64,000 nucleotides of DNA from Sphingosinicella terrae (GCF_003347635.1 NZ_QDFY01000005.1:124001-188000); one strand, 5' to 3'. Positions 29,662 through 39,604 are shown, counted from the stretch's first letter. Numbers and translations are program-made. Notes: a model not told the origin generated them from the sequence alone.

Positions 29662-29668
29662 GGCGCCT

Positions 29669-30649
29669 TCAGACCCGCGCCCCGTCGGGGGTTTCGTTGC
29701 GCGGCCCCCGCTCGGCGCGGCTGACGGGATCCTTGGGCAGGAAGCTGTCCGAGGTGACCTTCAGCCAGATCAGCCAGGGGGCGGCGATATAGGCGGTCGA
29801 ATAGGTGCCGATGATGACGCTGATCAGCAGCGCCGCGGTGAAGCTGAAGATGACGTCGGGCCCAAGGAAGAACAGGGCGCCCAAAGCGAGCAGCATGGAG
29901 AGATTGGTCGCGATCGTGCGCGACAGCGTCTCGTTCACCGACAGGTTGATCAGCGGCGCTATCTCCATCTTGCGGAACTTGCGCAGATTCTCGCGGATGC
30001 GGTCGTAGATCACGATCGTGTCGTTCAATGAGTAGCCGATCAGGGTGAGCAGGGCGGCGACGACGTTGAGGTCGAACTCCATCTGGGTCAGCGCGAAGAA
30101 GCCCAGGGTGATCGTGACGTCGTGGAACAGCGAGAAGAGCGCGCCGACGCCGAACTGCCATTCGAACCGGATCCAGATGTAGATGGAGACGCCGATCATC
30201 GCCAGCAGCAGAGCGAGACCGCCGGCCCGGACGAGCTCTTCGGACACTTTTCCGGACACGGTCTCCACGGCGTCGATACGGGCACCGGGATAGGCGGCCT
30301 CGAGCGCGTTGCGGACATCCTGAGCGGCCCGGTTCGCGCCCTCGGCGCCGCCCTCGTCGGGCAGCTGCATGCGGATCGAGATGTTGCGGGGGCTGCCGAA
30401 TTCCTGGACCGCGGCCTCGCCGTGGCCGAGATCGCCGATCCGCTCGCGCAGATCGTCGAGCGCCGGCGGCTGCTGGAAGGTGGCCTGGATCACCTGGCCG
30501 CCGGCGAAGTCGACGCCGAAATTGAGGCCCTTGATCGCGATCAGCGCGACCGACGCAGCGATCAGCAGCGACGAGATGGCGAAGGCGATGCCGCGCCATT
30601 TCAGGAAATCGATATTGGTGTTGTCGGGGACGAGCTTGAGCAGCCGCAT
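29669..30649 (-). CDS. secF: Protein translocase subunit SecF
   Basis: The 326-residue membrane protein has the first transmembrane helix followed by the motif KGLNFGVDFAGGQVIQ, a periplasmic P4-type domain, and five C-terminal helices with the conserved GYSLNDTIVIYDRIREN segment. With SecD it uses the proton motive force to complete export through SecYEG. It follows secD by 12 bases. Confidence 0.98.
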   Translation of the reverse strand: MRLLKLVPDNTNIDFLKWRGIAFAISSLLIAASVALIAIKGLNFGVDFAGGQVIQATFQQPPALDDLRERIGDLGHGEAAVQEFGSPRNISIRMQLPDEGGAEGANRAAQDVRNALEAAYPGARIDAVETVSGKVSEELVRAGGLALLLAMIGVSIYIWIRFEWQFGVGALFSLFHDVTITLGFFALTQMEFDLNVVAALLTLIGYSLNDTIVIYDRIRENLRKFRKMEIAPLINLSVNETLSRTIATNLSMLLALGALFFLGPDVIFSFTAALLISVIIGTYSTAYIAAPWLIWLKVTSDSFLPKDPVSRAERGPRNETPDGARV

Positions 30650-30661
30650 GTCGGAAGACCC

Positions 30662-32251
30662 TTAAATGACCAGCTCGCGCGGCCGCTTGCGCAGCCAGAA
30701 GGACACGAACATGCGCGTTACGGTGACGGCCGTGAACACCGAGGTGACGATGCCGATCATCATGACGATGGCGAAGCCGCGCACCGGCCCGGAGCCGAAG
30801 TAGAAGAGCAGGGCGCCGGCGATGACGTTGGTGATGTTGGCGTCGAAGATGGCCGACTGCGCTTCGCTATAGCCATGCTCGATCGCCTGGAGCACGTTTC
30901 GTCCTCGTCGCTGCTCCTCGCGGATGCGTTCGTTGATGATGACGTTGGCGTCGACGGCGGCGCCGACGGTGAGCACGAAGCCGGCGATGCCGGGCAGCGT
31001 CAGCGTCGCGTTCATGATCGACATCGCGCCCAGGATCAAAGCCACGTTGAGCAGGATCGCGATGTCGGCATAGACTCCGAACCGGCCATAGGTCAGCAGC
31101 ATGAAGATGAGGACGAGGCCGCTGCCGATCGCCATGGCGATGGCGCCGCGCTCGATCGAATCCTTGCCGAGGTCGGGGCCGACGGTCCGCTCCTCAACGA
31201 CGGTGAGCTCGACCGGAAGCCGTCCCGACCGCAGCGAGATGGCGAGCGCGTTGGCGGTTTCGACCGTGAAGCTGCCCGAGATCTGGGCGGATCCGCCGAG
31301 GATCGGCTCGTTGATGTTCGGCGCCGAGATGACGACATTGTCGAGGATGATGGCGAACGGCCGGCCGACATTTTCCTGGGTCACCCGGGCGAAGCGCCGG
31401 GCGCCGGTGCCGTCGAACTGGATGGTGACGACCGGGGCGCCGCTGGTCTGGTCGAAGGCCTGGGTGGCGTTGGCGATCTGATCGCCGGTGATGATCGCGC
31501 GCCGCTGGACGGCGATCCGGCCATTGCCCTGACCGCCCTCCTGATAAGGCAGGATCTGGCTGCCGACCGGGGCACGGCCGGACTGCAACTGCTCGGGCGT
31601 GACGCTGAGGTCGACGAGCTTGAACTCGAGCCGCGCGGTGCGGCCGATGAGCTGCTTGAGCGCTTCCGGATCCTCGAGGCCCGGCACCTGGACGACGATC
31701 CGGTCGCTCCCCTGGCGGATGATCGTCGGCTCGAGCGTGCCAAGCGCGTTGATGCGCCGGTCGATGACGTCGCGGGCGGTGTCCATCGCCTGATCGATCG
31801 CGGCGGAGATTCCCGCTTCGGTCGGCGTCAGGCTGACCCGGTTGCCTTCGGCGCGAACGGTCCATTCGCTGCTCCCGCCGAAGGCGGTCGGCTGGGCCTG
31901 CTGCCGGGAGATCTCGACGGCACGCTGGACCTGGGCAGGATTGCGGACGACGAAGCTCAGCCGTCCGTTTTGGGTCGACACCTCGCCATATTGCACGCCC
32001 TCCCGGCGGAGCTCGCGGCGGAGGATGTCCTCCATATTCTCGATGCGCTGGCGTGCCACCCCGCTCGTCTCCGCCTCGAGCAGCAAATGGCTGCCTCCGG
32101 CGAGGTCGAGGCCGAGATTGACCTGCGGCGCCAGCCAGCCCGGCATCTGCTGAGCGATCCGTTCGGGAAGGAAGGAGGGAATGGAATAATAGGCGCCGAC
32201 GACGCAGATCAGCGAAATCAGCCAGACCTTCCAGCGCGGGAAACCGAGCAT
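30662..32251 (-). CDS. secD: Protein translocase subunit SecD
   Basis: The 529-residue protein has an N-terminal helix, NLGLDLAGGSHLLLE (D1), the large periplasmic P1 domain and a C-terminal RND-type block with TVGAAVDANVIINERIREE (D5). It is the partner of SecF in the export motor. Gene order yajC-secD-secF-Mth938 is tight, with 8 bases between yajC and secD. Confidence 0.98.
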   Translation of the reverse strand: MLGFPRWKVWLISLICVVGAYYSIPSFLPERIAQQMPGWLAPQVNLGLDLAGGSHLLLEAETSGVARQRIENMEDILRRELRREGVQYGEVSTQNGRLSFVVRNPAQVQRAVEISRQQAQPTAFGGSSEWTVRAEGNRVSLTPTEAGISAAIDQAMDTARDVIDRRINALGTLEPTIIRQGSDRIVVQVPGLEDPEALKQLIGRTARLEFKLVDLSVTPEQLQSGRAPVGSQILPYQEGGQGNGRIAVQRRAIITGDQIANATQAFDQTSGAPVVTIQFDGTGARRFARVTQENVGRPFAIILDNVVISAPNINEPILGGSAQISGSFTVETANALAISLRSGRLPVELTVVEERTVGPDLGKDSIERGAIAMAIGSGLVLIFMLLTYGRFGVYADIAILLNVALILGAMSIMNATLTLPGIAGFVLTVGAAVDANVIINERIREEQRRGRNVLQAIEHGYSEAQSAIFDANITNVIAGALLFYFGSGPVRGFAIVMMIGIVTSVFTAVTVTRMFVSFWLRKRPRELVI

Positions 32252-32259
32252 GACAGCCG

Positions 32260-32595
32260 TCAGTCGTTGGCGGGCTTGGCGCCGTGCGGACGCACGTCGC
32301 TCAGCATGCCCTTGAGCACGCGCACGCGGACGTTGGGCGCGAGCTCGACCTCGAGCTCATGCTCCTCGACCTTGGTGACCTTGCCGACGAGCCCGCCATT
32401 GGTGACGACCGTGTCGCGCACCTTCACCGCGGCGATCATCGCCTGATGCTGCTTCACCCGCCTTTGCTGGGGCCGAATGAGCAGGAAATAGAAGATGACG
32501 AAGATCAGGATGAGCGGGAAGAATTGGACCATGAAGGTCGCGGCACCGCCCGAAGCGGCGCCGGGACTCGCGGCGTAGGCTGCAGTTTCGAACAT
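32260..32595 (-). CDS. yajC: Preprotein translocase accessory protein YajC
   Basis: The 111-residue protein has one transmembrane helix (FFPLILIFVIFYFLLIRP, residues 25-42), the QQRRVKQHQAMI linker and the cytoplasmic beta-rich domain with VVTNGGLVGKVTKVEEHELEVEL. YajC joins SecDF in the holotranslocon. It is first in the secretion operon. Confidence 0.97.
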   Translation of the reverse strand: MFETAAYAASPGAASGGAATFMVQFFPLILIFVIFYFLLIRPQQRRVKQHQAMIAAVKVRDTVVTNGGLVGKVTKVEEHELEVELAPNVRVRVLKGMLSDVRPHGAKPAND

Positions 32596-32823
32596 TCGTC
32601 CCTCTGGATTGGCGGGGCGGCGCGAAAGGCGCTCGACCGGAAAAGCGGGTGGCGACTATCATGGGGATGGGCGGTTGCCAAGGCAAGCCGGCCCCGGAGA
32701 AGGGTCCCGATATGATCCGAGCGAGCGGCGAAGTCCGCTTCGCGGCCGGCGCGATCGAGAATTACGGGACGCGATGGCAAGGCACATCGCCGCGAGCCGG
32801 GCCGAGCCGGGCCCAGAACGAAA

Positions 32824-32846
32824 GGGAGCATCGAACCGATGCTCCC
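32824..32846 (-). terminator. Terminator of the tRNA-Pro transcript
   Basis: A perfect 10-bp stem (GGGAGCATCG arms) with a 3-base loop lies 12 bases downstream of the tRNA 3' end on the minus strand, followed by CTTTCGTTC. Confidence 0.8.
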
Positions 32847-32858
32847 TTGCCGGACAAC

Positions 32859-32935
32859 TGGTCGGGGCGACTGGATTCGAACCAGCGACCCCCACACCCC
32901 CAGTGTGATGCGCTACCAGGCTGCGCTACGCCCCG
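32859..32935 (-). tRNA. tRNA-Pro (anticodon GGG)
   Basis: The 77-base gene folds into a full cloverleaf on the minus strand: acceptor CGGGGCG/CGCCCCG, D-arm GCGC/GCGC, anticodon stem TCACA/TGTGG with loop CTGGGGG (anticodon GGG, about 32899-32901), T-arm GCTGG-TTCGAAT-CCAGT, discriminator A and an encoded CCA. It reads CCC and CCU proline codons. No integrase gene or repeated attachment sequence is visible beside it. Confidence 0.97.
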
Positions 32936-33088
32936 ACCGGACGCGCGATGTAGGCCCGTGCGCCGGTGAAGGCAAGCCGGAGGGCCCGGCCGTCCCAGCG
33001 CTTTACGACTGCTTAATGGGCCGAGGATTAGGACGGGCCAGATAGGCGCGGCCCCTCCGGACCCGCTTGGCCAGCAGTGGGGTGGACG

Positions 33089-33778
33089 ATGAGCGAATCG
33101 GTTTTCTCACGGTTTCACAGGGTGATCAGGGCCACCGGTGAGAGCGCGGTCGACCGGCTCGAACGAGCGACCAGCGGGAGCCTGATGCGCCAGGCGATAC
33201 GCGAGGTCGACAATGCGGCCGATCAGACGCGCGCGCAGCAGGAGGCGGCGGTTCAGCGCCGGCTGCTGGCGATCGCGCAGCAGCGGATCGTGCGCGATGA
33301 GATCGCTTCGCTGAACGAGCAGGCGCGCTTCGCGATGGACAAGGGCCGGGAAGACCTCGCTCGGGCCACGGTCGCGCGACAGATGGAATGCGAGGCCGAG
33401 CTCGACCGCCTGCAGGCGGTCGAGAGCCGAGCCGACGAAGAGATTGGTCGCCTCGACGCCTGTCTCGCCGACATCGAGGCCCGCAAGAGACAGATGGAGA
33501 CCGAGCTGGACGCCTTCGAGGCGGCGCGACAGGAAGCCTCCTCGGCGGGCGAGTTCCCGGTCGCGCGCAAGGCGGCGCGGGCCGAGGAGACGTTCAGCCG
33601 GGCGATGGCCGCAGCGGGGACCGGACGTCCGGTGGGCCGCAGCGGCGCGACCGCCTTCGCCGAGGTCCGCGCCATGCGGCGCGAAGCCGAGATCAGCGAA
33701 CGGCTGGAGGGCCTGCGTGCCGGCGAGCCGGCCTCGGCGGGACCGCGCGCGAAGAAGGGCAAGAAGGGCAACGGCTGA
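33089..33778 (+). CDS. PspA/IM30 family protein
   Basis: The 229-residue protein begins MSESVFSRFHRVIRATGESAVDRLE and is almost entirely long helices and coiled coil (residues 20-200), the PspA/IM30/Vipp1 pattern (MRQAIREVDNAADQTRAQQEAA, DLARATVARQMECEAELDRL). PspA proteins bind the inner membrane and stabilise it during stress. No pspBC or pspF homologues are adjacent. ATG 33089 matches the usual family start; the upstream ATG-like codon at 33077 adds four residues. The C-terminus is Lys-rich (KKGKKGNG). Confidence 0.82.
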   Translation: MSESVFSRFHRVIRATGESAVDRLERATSGSLMRQAIREVDNAADQTRAQQEAAVQRRLLAIAQQRIVRDEIASLNEQARFAMDKGREDLARATVARQMECEAELDRLQAVESRADEEIGRLDACLADIEARKRQMETELDAFEAARQEASSAGEFPVARKAARAEETFSRAMAAAGTGRPVGRSGATAFAEVRAMRREAEISERLEGLRAGEPASAGPRAKKGKKGNG

Positions 33779-33840
33779 GCCCGCCACGGCCGGGCAATTG
33801 CGGCCACAGTCCGCTTCTCCGCAGCACCGGCCGCTCCCGT

Positions 33841-34287
33841 TCAGGCCGGATCGAACTCCTTCGGCAGCTGCAACCCCTCGCGCTCATTGTCCCAGATCAT
33901 GGCGACGATCCGCCAGCCGCGGTCCGGGTCCTTGAACAACTGGATCGAGTTGATCCCGCGCCGCTCCGGCGCCTCGTCGTCGGGTCTGCTCTTCGCCTCA
34001 TAGGCGCTCCAGACATGGGCGATATTGCCGAACAGGTCGATGCGGCGGCCGATCTCGACCTCGTGGAAATCGTTTTCGGCGAAGAAGGGGGTGGTATCGC
34101 GGGCATAGTCGTCCGGGCCCATCATCTTCATCGCCGCGCGCCCGTCCGGCTCGACCCAGGTGCGGATCTGCCGCGCCTCGGGATGGAAGCTATGGGCCTG
34201 CCGTGACCAGTCGCGCGGGCCCCGAGGACCCGAGATCATCGCATACATCTCGTCCACCACCGCACCGATTGCCTCGAGATCGTTCAT
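33841..34287 (-). CDS. SnoaL/NTF2-like protein
   Basis: The 148-residue protein has the NTF2-like cone fold pattern: MNDLEAIGAVVDEMYAMI, then FHPEARQIRTW, GPDDYARDTTPFF, VEIGRRIDLFGNIAHVWSAYE and RGINSIQLFKDPDRGWRIVAMIWD. Such proteins are small-molecule isomerases, hydratases or binding proteins; no catalytic residue can be named. AAGGAGGAG five bases before ATG 34287 fixes the start, so the ATG at 34311 (overlapping the upstream gene) is not used. It is coupled to the DUF2339 gene upstream. Confidence 0.85.
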   Translation of the reverse strand: MNDLEAIGAVVDEMYAMISGPRGPRDWSRQAHSFHPEARQIRTWVEPDGRAAMKMMGPDDYARDTTPFFAENDFHEVEIGRRIDLFGNIAHVWSAYEAKSRPDDEAPERRGINSIQLFKDPDRGWRIVAMIWDNEREGLQLPKEFDPA

Positions 34288-34307
34288 CCGCTCCTCCTTG
34301 TTGTCGC

Positions 34308-36893
34308 TCATGCGGCGCGGCCGCCTGCCCGTTCCGCCCTCAGGATCGGCCCGTACAGCCGCCCGATCCCGATCAGCGCCACGCCCAGCCCCAGGAAGGA
34401 GAGGATACGCAGCACCCCCTCGAGTGCCGAGGCATCGACCAGGAACACCTTCAGCATCGTCGCGGTGAGCAGCACCAGCCCGGCCAGCCGCAGCGCCTTG
34501 TCGGGGAGGCGCACGCCGGCGACGAGCAGCGCGACCGACAGGACGAGACCGGCCAGCGAATAGCCGTAATATTCGGCGATCGAGGTCTCCGGTCCGGTCA
34601 GGATCGGGCCCTGGAAGGCCTGGCGGACGAGCAGCAGGGCACCGGCGACGAGCGCACCGAGGAAAGCGGCGAGCCACAGGCCCGACGGCGCCGTCCCGGC
34701 GGCGCGCCGCCGCGCCAGGTAGAGCCAGACCGCGCTCAGCCCGTAAGCGGGCAGCAGCAGGTTGAGCACCGGCCAGGGACCGACCCATTGCGCCGCCCAG
34801 GCCGGGTTGTGGAGGAGGAGATCGAACCAGACCAGCCGCGCCGCCGCGACGGCGGTCAGCGCCGCGCCGCCCAGGCGCAGCAGATCGGGCTCGACCCGGG
34901 ACCAGCGGACCCGGCCCGAGGCGAGCAGCCAGCCGGCGGCGAACAGCGCCTGATCCAGGATCGTGCGCTCGATCATGCCGCGGGCGACGAAGTCCGGCAG
35001 GTTGGCGAGACCGAAGCTCTGCTTGAACCAGACATAGGCTGCCGCGCCTGCGAACAGCCCCGCCACCGCCGGAAGGCCGCGGCGCGCGCGCAGCAGGGGC
35101 GGGAGGACGAACCAGAGGCCGGCGATCAGGAGCGCCGGAACCGCCAGCGAGGTAAGGGCGGCGCGGGCGTCCGGCAGGTCGGCGGCGAGCACCGGCAGCC
35201 CGATCAACGCGGTGATCATGGCCGAGGACAGCTCCGGCACCATCCACGCGGCCCGCGCGACGGCGACGGCCGCCGCCGCGACCGCCACCGTCGTCAGCGC
35301 GAGATCGCCGAGGCGGCGTGCCGCCAGGGCGGCCGCCAGGGCGACGACCAGCCATCCGGCGGCGATCAGCTCGCGCGGCAGCAGGTCCCAGACCGCCGCG
35401 CCGAGCAGCAGGGCCGCGGCGCCGCCGGAGGCGAGCAAAGCGAGGTCGGCCGGGGCTTTCTCGGCGGCGCGATCGCGCTCCAGCCAGGCGAGCAGGATCG
35501 GTCCCGCCGCCAGCGTCAGGATCAGCAGGCTCCAGACGGGGCGGTCGAGCAGCTCAGGGCGCAGCGAGCGGAGGATCAAGGCGGGGCCGACGAACCCGGC
35601 ACAGGCGATCAGCGTCCACAGCAGCCGCCGCTGCCACATCCGCAGCGCGATGCCGCCAAGTCCGAACAGGAGGGTCGTCCCGGCTGCGGCGGGCGGCAGC
35701 AGCGGATCGGCGCCGGTCGCCGCCTTGGCGAGCAGGAGCGCCAGCGCCAGCGCCACGGCCAAGGGCGGCGCCAGACGATATTCGCGCCTGAATGCGGCAA
35801 GGGCGAGGCTGGCGGCGGCGAGGCCGGCGAACAGCCCCCAGGCGGGGAGGCCGAGATCGGCACGGGCGACGAGCACGCCGAGCTGGACGATGGCGATCAG
35901 CAGCGGCTGGATCATCCCGAGCTCGCGGCCCTCGCCCGGCCGCACCAGGCTGGCGGCGACGGCGAGCAGCAGCACGAAGAAGCCGGCGGCCAGGGCGTCT
36001 TCAGGGGGCTGGGCGAGCAGATAGGCGCTCCAAACGAAGCTCAATGCAACCGCCGCGGCGGCGAGCCAGGTCCAGCCGCGGCGCCAGGCGATCAGGAACA
36101 GAGCCAGGTCGAGGAGGGCGAGGTAGGCGAGCAGGGGAACGGCGCCGGCATCGGGATCGCCGACCAGCAAGGGCGTCAGGAAGCCGCCGGCCAGGCCCAT
36201 TACCGCCGTCGGCGCACCATGCCGCAGCGACAGGCCCAGCGCCGCGGCGGTCACGGCGAGCATCAGCGCGGAGGCGGTGCCGGGGCCGACCAGGCCGTAG
36301 AGGATATGGCTGCCGTAGGTGGTGGCGTAGAGGATGGCGAGCCCGGCGCCGACCAGCGCCTGGGCGATGCGCGGATCGTCGGACAGCAGTCTTCCGGCGC
36401 GGGCATATTCGCCGAGTGCGAGCAGCAGCAGGCCGAACAGGCCGGCCGCGATCATCCGCAGCTCCGGCGTCACCAGGCCGATCTCGATCGAGTAGCGGAT
36501 CAGGTACACGCCGGCGACGACCAAGGCGATGCCGCCGAGCCAGATGAGCAGCCGGCCCGCCACCAGCCGCTCGAATAGTCCGCCCAGCGTCTCGCGTTCC
36601 TCTGCCTCCGCTTCGTCGGCCGTCCACGGCGGAGCAGGCGGCGCTTCGGGCTCCTGCGGACCAGGCGCTGGCGGCGGCTCCGGAGCTTCGATCACCGGCA
36701 GCTCGGGCAGGACGACGGCGGCCGGCTGCAGCGGAGCCCCGTAAGACGCCTCCGAACGCCCGGCGCCCTCGACGGGACCGGATTCGAGGACCAGCAGCCG
36801 ATGCTCCAGCCTCTCCAGCCGGTGGGCCATCGCCCGGTTCGACACGAACAGGACGAAGACCCCGACCAGCAGGAGGAGGAAGAGCAATTCCAT
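34308..36893 (-). CDS. DUF2339 polytopic membrane protein
   Basis: The 861-residue protein has an N-terminal helix, a Pro/Glu-rich linker (about 45-95), the motif ERLVAGRLLIWLGGIALVVAG that marks the DUF2339 family (PF10101), and then more than twenty hydrophobic segments. Family members are predicted inner-membrane proteins of unknown role, found mostly in proteobacteria; a transport or polymer-related function is often suspected because of the helix number. Nothing in the neighbourhood clarifies it. The downstream NTF2-like gene is probably co-transcribed. Confidence 0.9.
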   Translation of the reverse strand: MELLFLLLLVGVFVLFVSNRAMAHRLERLEHRLLVLESGPVEGAGRSEASYGAPLQPAAVVLPELPVIEAPEPPPAPGPQEPEAPPAPPWTADEAEAEERETLGGLFERLVAGRLLIWLGGIALVVAGVYLIRYSIEIGLVTPELRMIAAGLFGLLLLALGEYARAGRLLSDDPRIAQALVGAGLAILYATTYGSHILYGLVGPGTASALMLAVTAAALGLSLRHGAPTAVMGLAGGFLTPLLVGDPDAGAVPLLAYLALLDLALFLIAWRRGWTWLAAAAVALSFVWSAYLLAQPPEDALAAGFFVLLLAVAASLVRPGEGRELGMIQPLLIAIVQLGVLVARADLGLPAWGLFAGLAAASLALAAFRREYRLAPPLAVALALALLLAKAATGADPLLPPAAAGTTLLFGLGGIALRMWQRRLLWTLIACAGFVGPALILRSLRPELLDRPVWSLLILTLAAGPILLAWLERDRAAEKAPADLALLASGGAAALLLGAAVWDLLPRELIAAGWLVVALAAALAARRLGDLALTTVAVAAAAVAVARAAWMVPELSSAMITALIGLPVLAADLPDARAALTSLAVPALLIAGLWFVLPPLLRARRGLPAVAGLFAGAAAYVWFKQSFGLANLPDFVARGMIERTILDQALFAAGWLLASGRVRWSRVEPDLLRLGGAALTAVAAARLVWFDLLLHNPAWAAQWVGPWPVLNLLLPAYGLSAVWLYLARRRAAGTAPSGLWLAAFLGALVAGALLLVRQAFQGPILTGPETSIAEYYGYSLAGLVLSVALLVAGVRLPDKALRLAGLVLLTATMLKVFLVDASALEGVLRILSFLGLGVALIGIGRLYGPILRAERAGGRAA

Positions 36894-36989
36894 GCCGGCC
36901 AGTAGCTACCCCGCCCAGCTCAGGCTGTCACCCTAGCCCCCTCTCGCCTTCGCTCGAGACGGATGGCGACGTGATGCCTTCGACTCCCC

Positions 36990-38651
36990 TCAGATCCGCG
37001 CCAGCGTCACTTGCGTGACGTCGCCGGCCCAGGCAGCCTGCGCTCGCGCCAGGTTCCGCTCCGCCGACGCCTCGTCGCCCAGACGGCGCTCCGCCAGCGA
37101 CAGCGCGTAAAGCGCCAGAGGGTCGTTCGGCCAGCGGCGCAGCGAGGCGAAGAGCTGGTTGCGGGCACCCTCGGCATCGCCGGCGGCGAGCAAGGCGGCG
37201 GCGAGGCTGCGGCGGATCGAGTACCAGAAGAGCGGCGGATCGCTGCCGAAGTCGGCGTCGAGCTGCGCCTGCATCGCGCGTCGATAGGCTGCCGCCGCTT
37301 GTTCGGGCCGGCCCGCCATCATCGCCGCGCGACCGGCGAGCTGGGCCTCGATGATGCCGCCGAGCTGGTCGCCGCGCCGGCCGAGCGAAGGCGAGTCGGT
37401 TCCGGTTCGCAGCGCTGCCACGGACTGGGCAGCCGCCTCGACTTCGGCGGCGTCGGCACGGCGGGCGGCCGCCTCGCCGCGGGCGTAAAGATGGAAGAGG
37501 CGCTCGAGCGGATCGGCCGGTTCGGCGGCAGCGGCCAGAGCGGCCGGATCGCCGTGCAGGCCCGCGCTGTAATGGACGGCCGAGCCGAGCAGCCGCGACA
37601 CCGGGTCGGCGCCTTCGCCGAGATAGGCCGTCCGATATTGCTCCGACACGGCCAGCGCGGTCTCGCCGTCGCCCCGCGCCAATGCGCTGACGATGGCGAA
37701 TTGCATGTTGTGGCGGAGGAGATAGCGGCGATAGTCGGAAGCCGGCGGCCGCACCCGCCCCTCGTAGGCGCGATCGGCGGCGATCGCCGCGACATTGGCG
37801 GCGGCCGCGTCGCGATAGCGGCCGACGCCGTAATAGCTGTGCGAAGGCATGTGGATGAGGTGGCTTGCAGCCGGGGCGATCCGTCCCAGCCGGTCGGCAT
37901 AGGGCACGGCGAGGTGCTGGCGGTCGATCCAGTCGGTCAAATGGATGTAGAAATGGATCGCGCCGCCATGATCCGGTTCGCGCGCCAGCACCCGCTCGAG
38001 CAGCCGCTGGCTGAGCGATCCGGGCTCCATCGACTCGGACACCTGCATGCGCGCGTCGGCGGCCAGGATCGCGATCGTCGCGTCGTCGGGCAGGCGCAGC
38101 GCCGCAGTCTCGAGGAAGGCGGCATAGCGCGTCTGGTCGAACGCCTCGCCGTCGGCGGTGCGCAGCGCCATCGCCTGGACGAGGAGGCGGTCGCGCTCGC
38201 CCAGCCGATCGGCAAGCGCCGCCGCGCGCCGTGCGGCGGTGCGTGCGGGCTCGAGTTGGTCGGTGCGGGGATTGAGGTTGATCGTCGGCGATCGCGCCCA
38301 CGCCTCGCCGAAGAAGCACAGGGCGCAGTTCGGATCGAGCCGCTGCGCCTGGCGGAAGGCGCGAACCGCCTCCGCTTCGTCGAAGGCCCAGACCAGGCGG
38401 ACGCCCTGGGCGAACCAGGCGCGCGCCTCCTCATCGTCGCTGTCGGCGTCGATCCCGGCATGGCCCAGCCCCTCGACCAGCACCGGCGGCGATTCGCTGC
38501 CTTCGGCGTCGCTTGCGGGCGCCGTCACGCACGTCTCGTCCGGCAGCCGTACTTCCCGCCGCTCACTTTGCGCCGCCGGCTGGGCGGACAAAGCGGTGGT
38601 GGCGAGCGCAGCCGAAAGAGCGAGGACGCGGAAGCGGCGAGTCACGATCAT
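36990..38651 (-). CDS. Secreted TPR-repeat protein
   Basis: The 553-residue protein has a signal peptide (MIVTRRFRVLALSAALATTALSAQPAAQ) and several TPR-like helical pairs: WAFDEAEAVRAFRQAQRLDPNCALC with WARSPTINLN, RQHLAVPYADRLGRIAPAASHL, IHMPSHSYYGVGRYRDAAAAN, and a C-terminal RRLGDEASAERNLARAQAAW. The HMPSH(S/T)Y segment is typical of a family of periplasmic TPR proteins annotated only as hypothetical. It likely mediates protein-protein contacts outside the cytoplasm. It lies alone between DUF2339 and prmA genes. Confidence 0.82.
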   Translation of the reverse strand: MIVTRRFRVLALSAALATTALSAQPAAQSERREVRLPDETCVTAPASDAEGSESPPVLVEGLGHAGIDADSDDEEARAWFAQGVRLVWAFDEAEAVRAFRQAQRLDPNCALCFFGEAWARSPTINLNPRTDQLEPARTAARRAAALADRLGERDRLLVQAMALRTADGEAFDQTRYAAFLETAALRLPDDATIAILAADARMQVSESMEPGSLSQRLLERVLAREPDHGGAIHFYIHLTDWIDRQHLAVPYADRLGRIAPAASHLIHMPSHSYYGVGRYRDAAAANVAAIAADRAYEGRVRPPASDYRRYLLRHNMQFAIVSALARGDGETALAVSEQYRTAYLGEGADPVSRLLGSAVHYSAGLHGDPAALAAAAEPADPLERLFHLYARGEAAARRADAAEVEAAAQSVAALRTGTDSPSLGRRGDQLGGIIEAQLAGRAAMMAGRPEQAAAAYRRAMQAQLDADFGSDPPLFWYSIRRSLAAALLAAGDAEGARNQLFASLRRWPNDPLALYALSLAERRLGDEASAERNLARAQAAWAGDVTQVTLARI

Positions 38652-38692
38652 GCGCTGATCCTATCCTCCTCGCGCCAACGCGGGGAGGATAA

Positions 38693-39604
38693 TCAGGCCG
38701 CGCGCCTTCTTTTCCTCAGCACCAAAGTCGGCCATTCGCCGCGGTCGATCCGGCGCATCGGCGTCATCCGCTGGCGACGGTAGGCGGCGATCACCCGTTC
38801 GGCCTGATGATCGAGTAGGCCGGCGAGGATCAGGGTGCCGCCCGGCGTCACCGCGCCCGCCAACGCCGGCGCCAGGTCGACCAGCGGACCGGCGAGGATG
38901 TTGGCGAGGATGAGGTCATAGGGGGCGAGCGCCTTCAGCCGGGCGTGGCGCAGGCCGCCGGCGGTCACCAGCTCGATCTGCCCGCGCGCCCGACCCAGCG
39001 GGATGCGATTGATCACGGCATTCTCGGCAGCGACCTCGACCGCGACCGGATCGATGTCGGAGGCGATCGCGCGCGCCGAAGGCCACAGGCGCAGGGCGGC
39101 GAAAGCGAGCAGCCCGGTGCCGGTGCCGATATCGGCGATGTTGCAGTAGCGCGCGCCTCCCCGCTTCAAGGCGTCGAGCGCAACGAGGCAGCCGGTTGTG
39201 GTCTCGTGCTGGCCGGTGCCGAAGGCGCGGCCGGCGTCGATCTCGAAGGCGATGGCATCGGCCGGCACCGCGTCGCGATGAGCCGGCGTGTGGACGAAGA
39301 AGCGGCCGGCGCGGATCGGCTCCAGCCCCTGCTGGCTCAACGTCACCCAATCCTCGTCGGTGACCTTCTCGGCCGCCGGAAGGGCTCCGCCGGCGCTCGG
39401 CACCAGCGACGCGATCAGCGTCAGCTCGTCCGCCGTCGGCTCCGCCTCGAAATAGGCGTCGAGCCGCCATTTGGTCCCGGTCGGATCCGCCTCGCTCGTT
39501 ACCAGTACGGGCGGCTCGTCGAGCACGGCGAACACGGAGATGTCCTCGCCGAGCGCTTCCGCTTCGGCCTTGGTGCAGGGCAGGGTGACGCGCCAGCTGC
39601 TCAC
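38693..39604 (-). CDS. prmA: Ribosomal protein L11 methyltransferase PrmA
   Basis: The 303-residue enzyme has the N-terminal substrate-binding domain and the Rossmann domain: FGTGQHETTTGCL (128-140), motif I CNIADIGTGTGLLAF (154-168), and NILAGPLVDLAP (NPPY-like site). PrmA trimethylates L11 at several positions. I choose GTG 39604 (SSWRVTLPCTKAE start, GAGGG upstream) because it matches normal family N-termini; ATG 39634 would overlap the upstream SDR gene by 20 bases. It probably forms an operon with that SDR. Confidence 0.9.
   Translation of the reverse strand: MSSWRVTLPCTKAEAEALGEDISVFAVLDEPPVLVTSEADPTGTKWRLDAYFEAEPTADELTLIASLVPSAGGALPAAEKVTDEDWVTLSQQGLEPIRAGRFFVHTPAHRDAVPADAIAFEIDAGRAFGTGQHETTTGCLVALDALKRGGARYCNIADIGTGTGLLAFAALRLWPSARAIASDIDPVAVEVAAENAVINRIPLGRARGQIELVTAGGLRHARLKALAPYDLILANILAGPLVDLAPALAGAVTPGGTLILAGLLDHQAERVIAAYRRQRMTPMRRIDRGEWPTLVLRKRRRAA

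Noticed and set aside
32859-32935. tRNA-Pro as an integration site of a genomic island
   Set aside because: No integrase, no direct repeat of the tRNA end, and neighbours are core genes.
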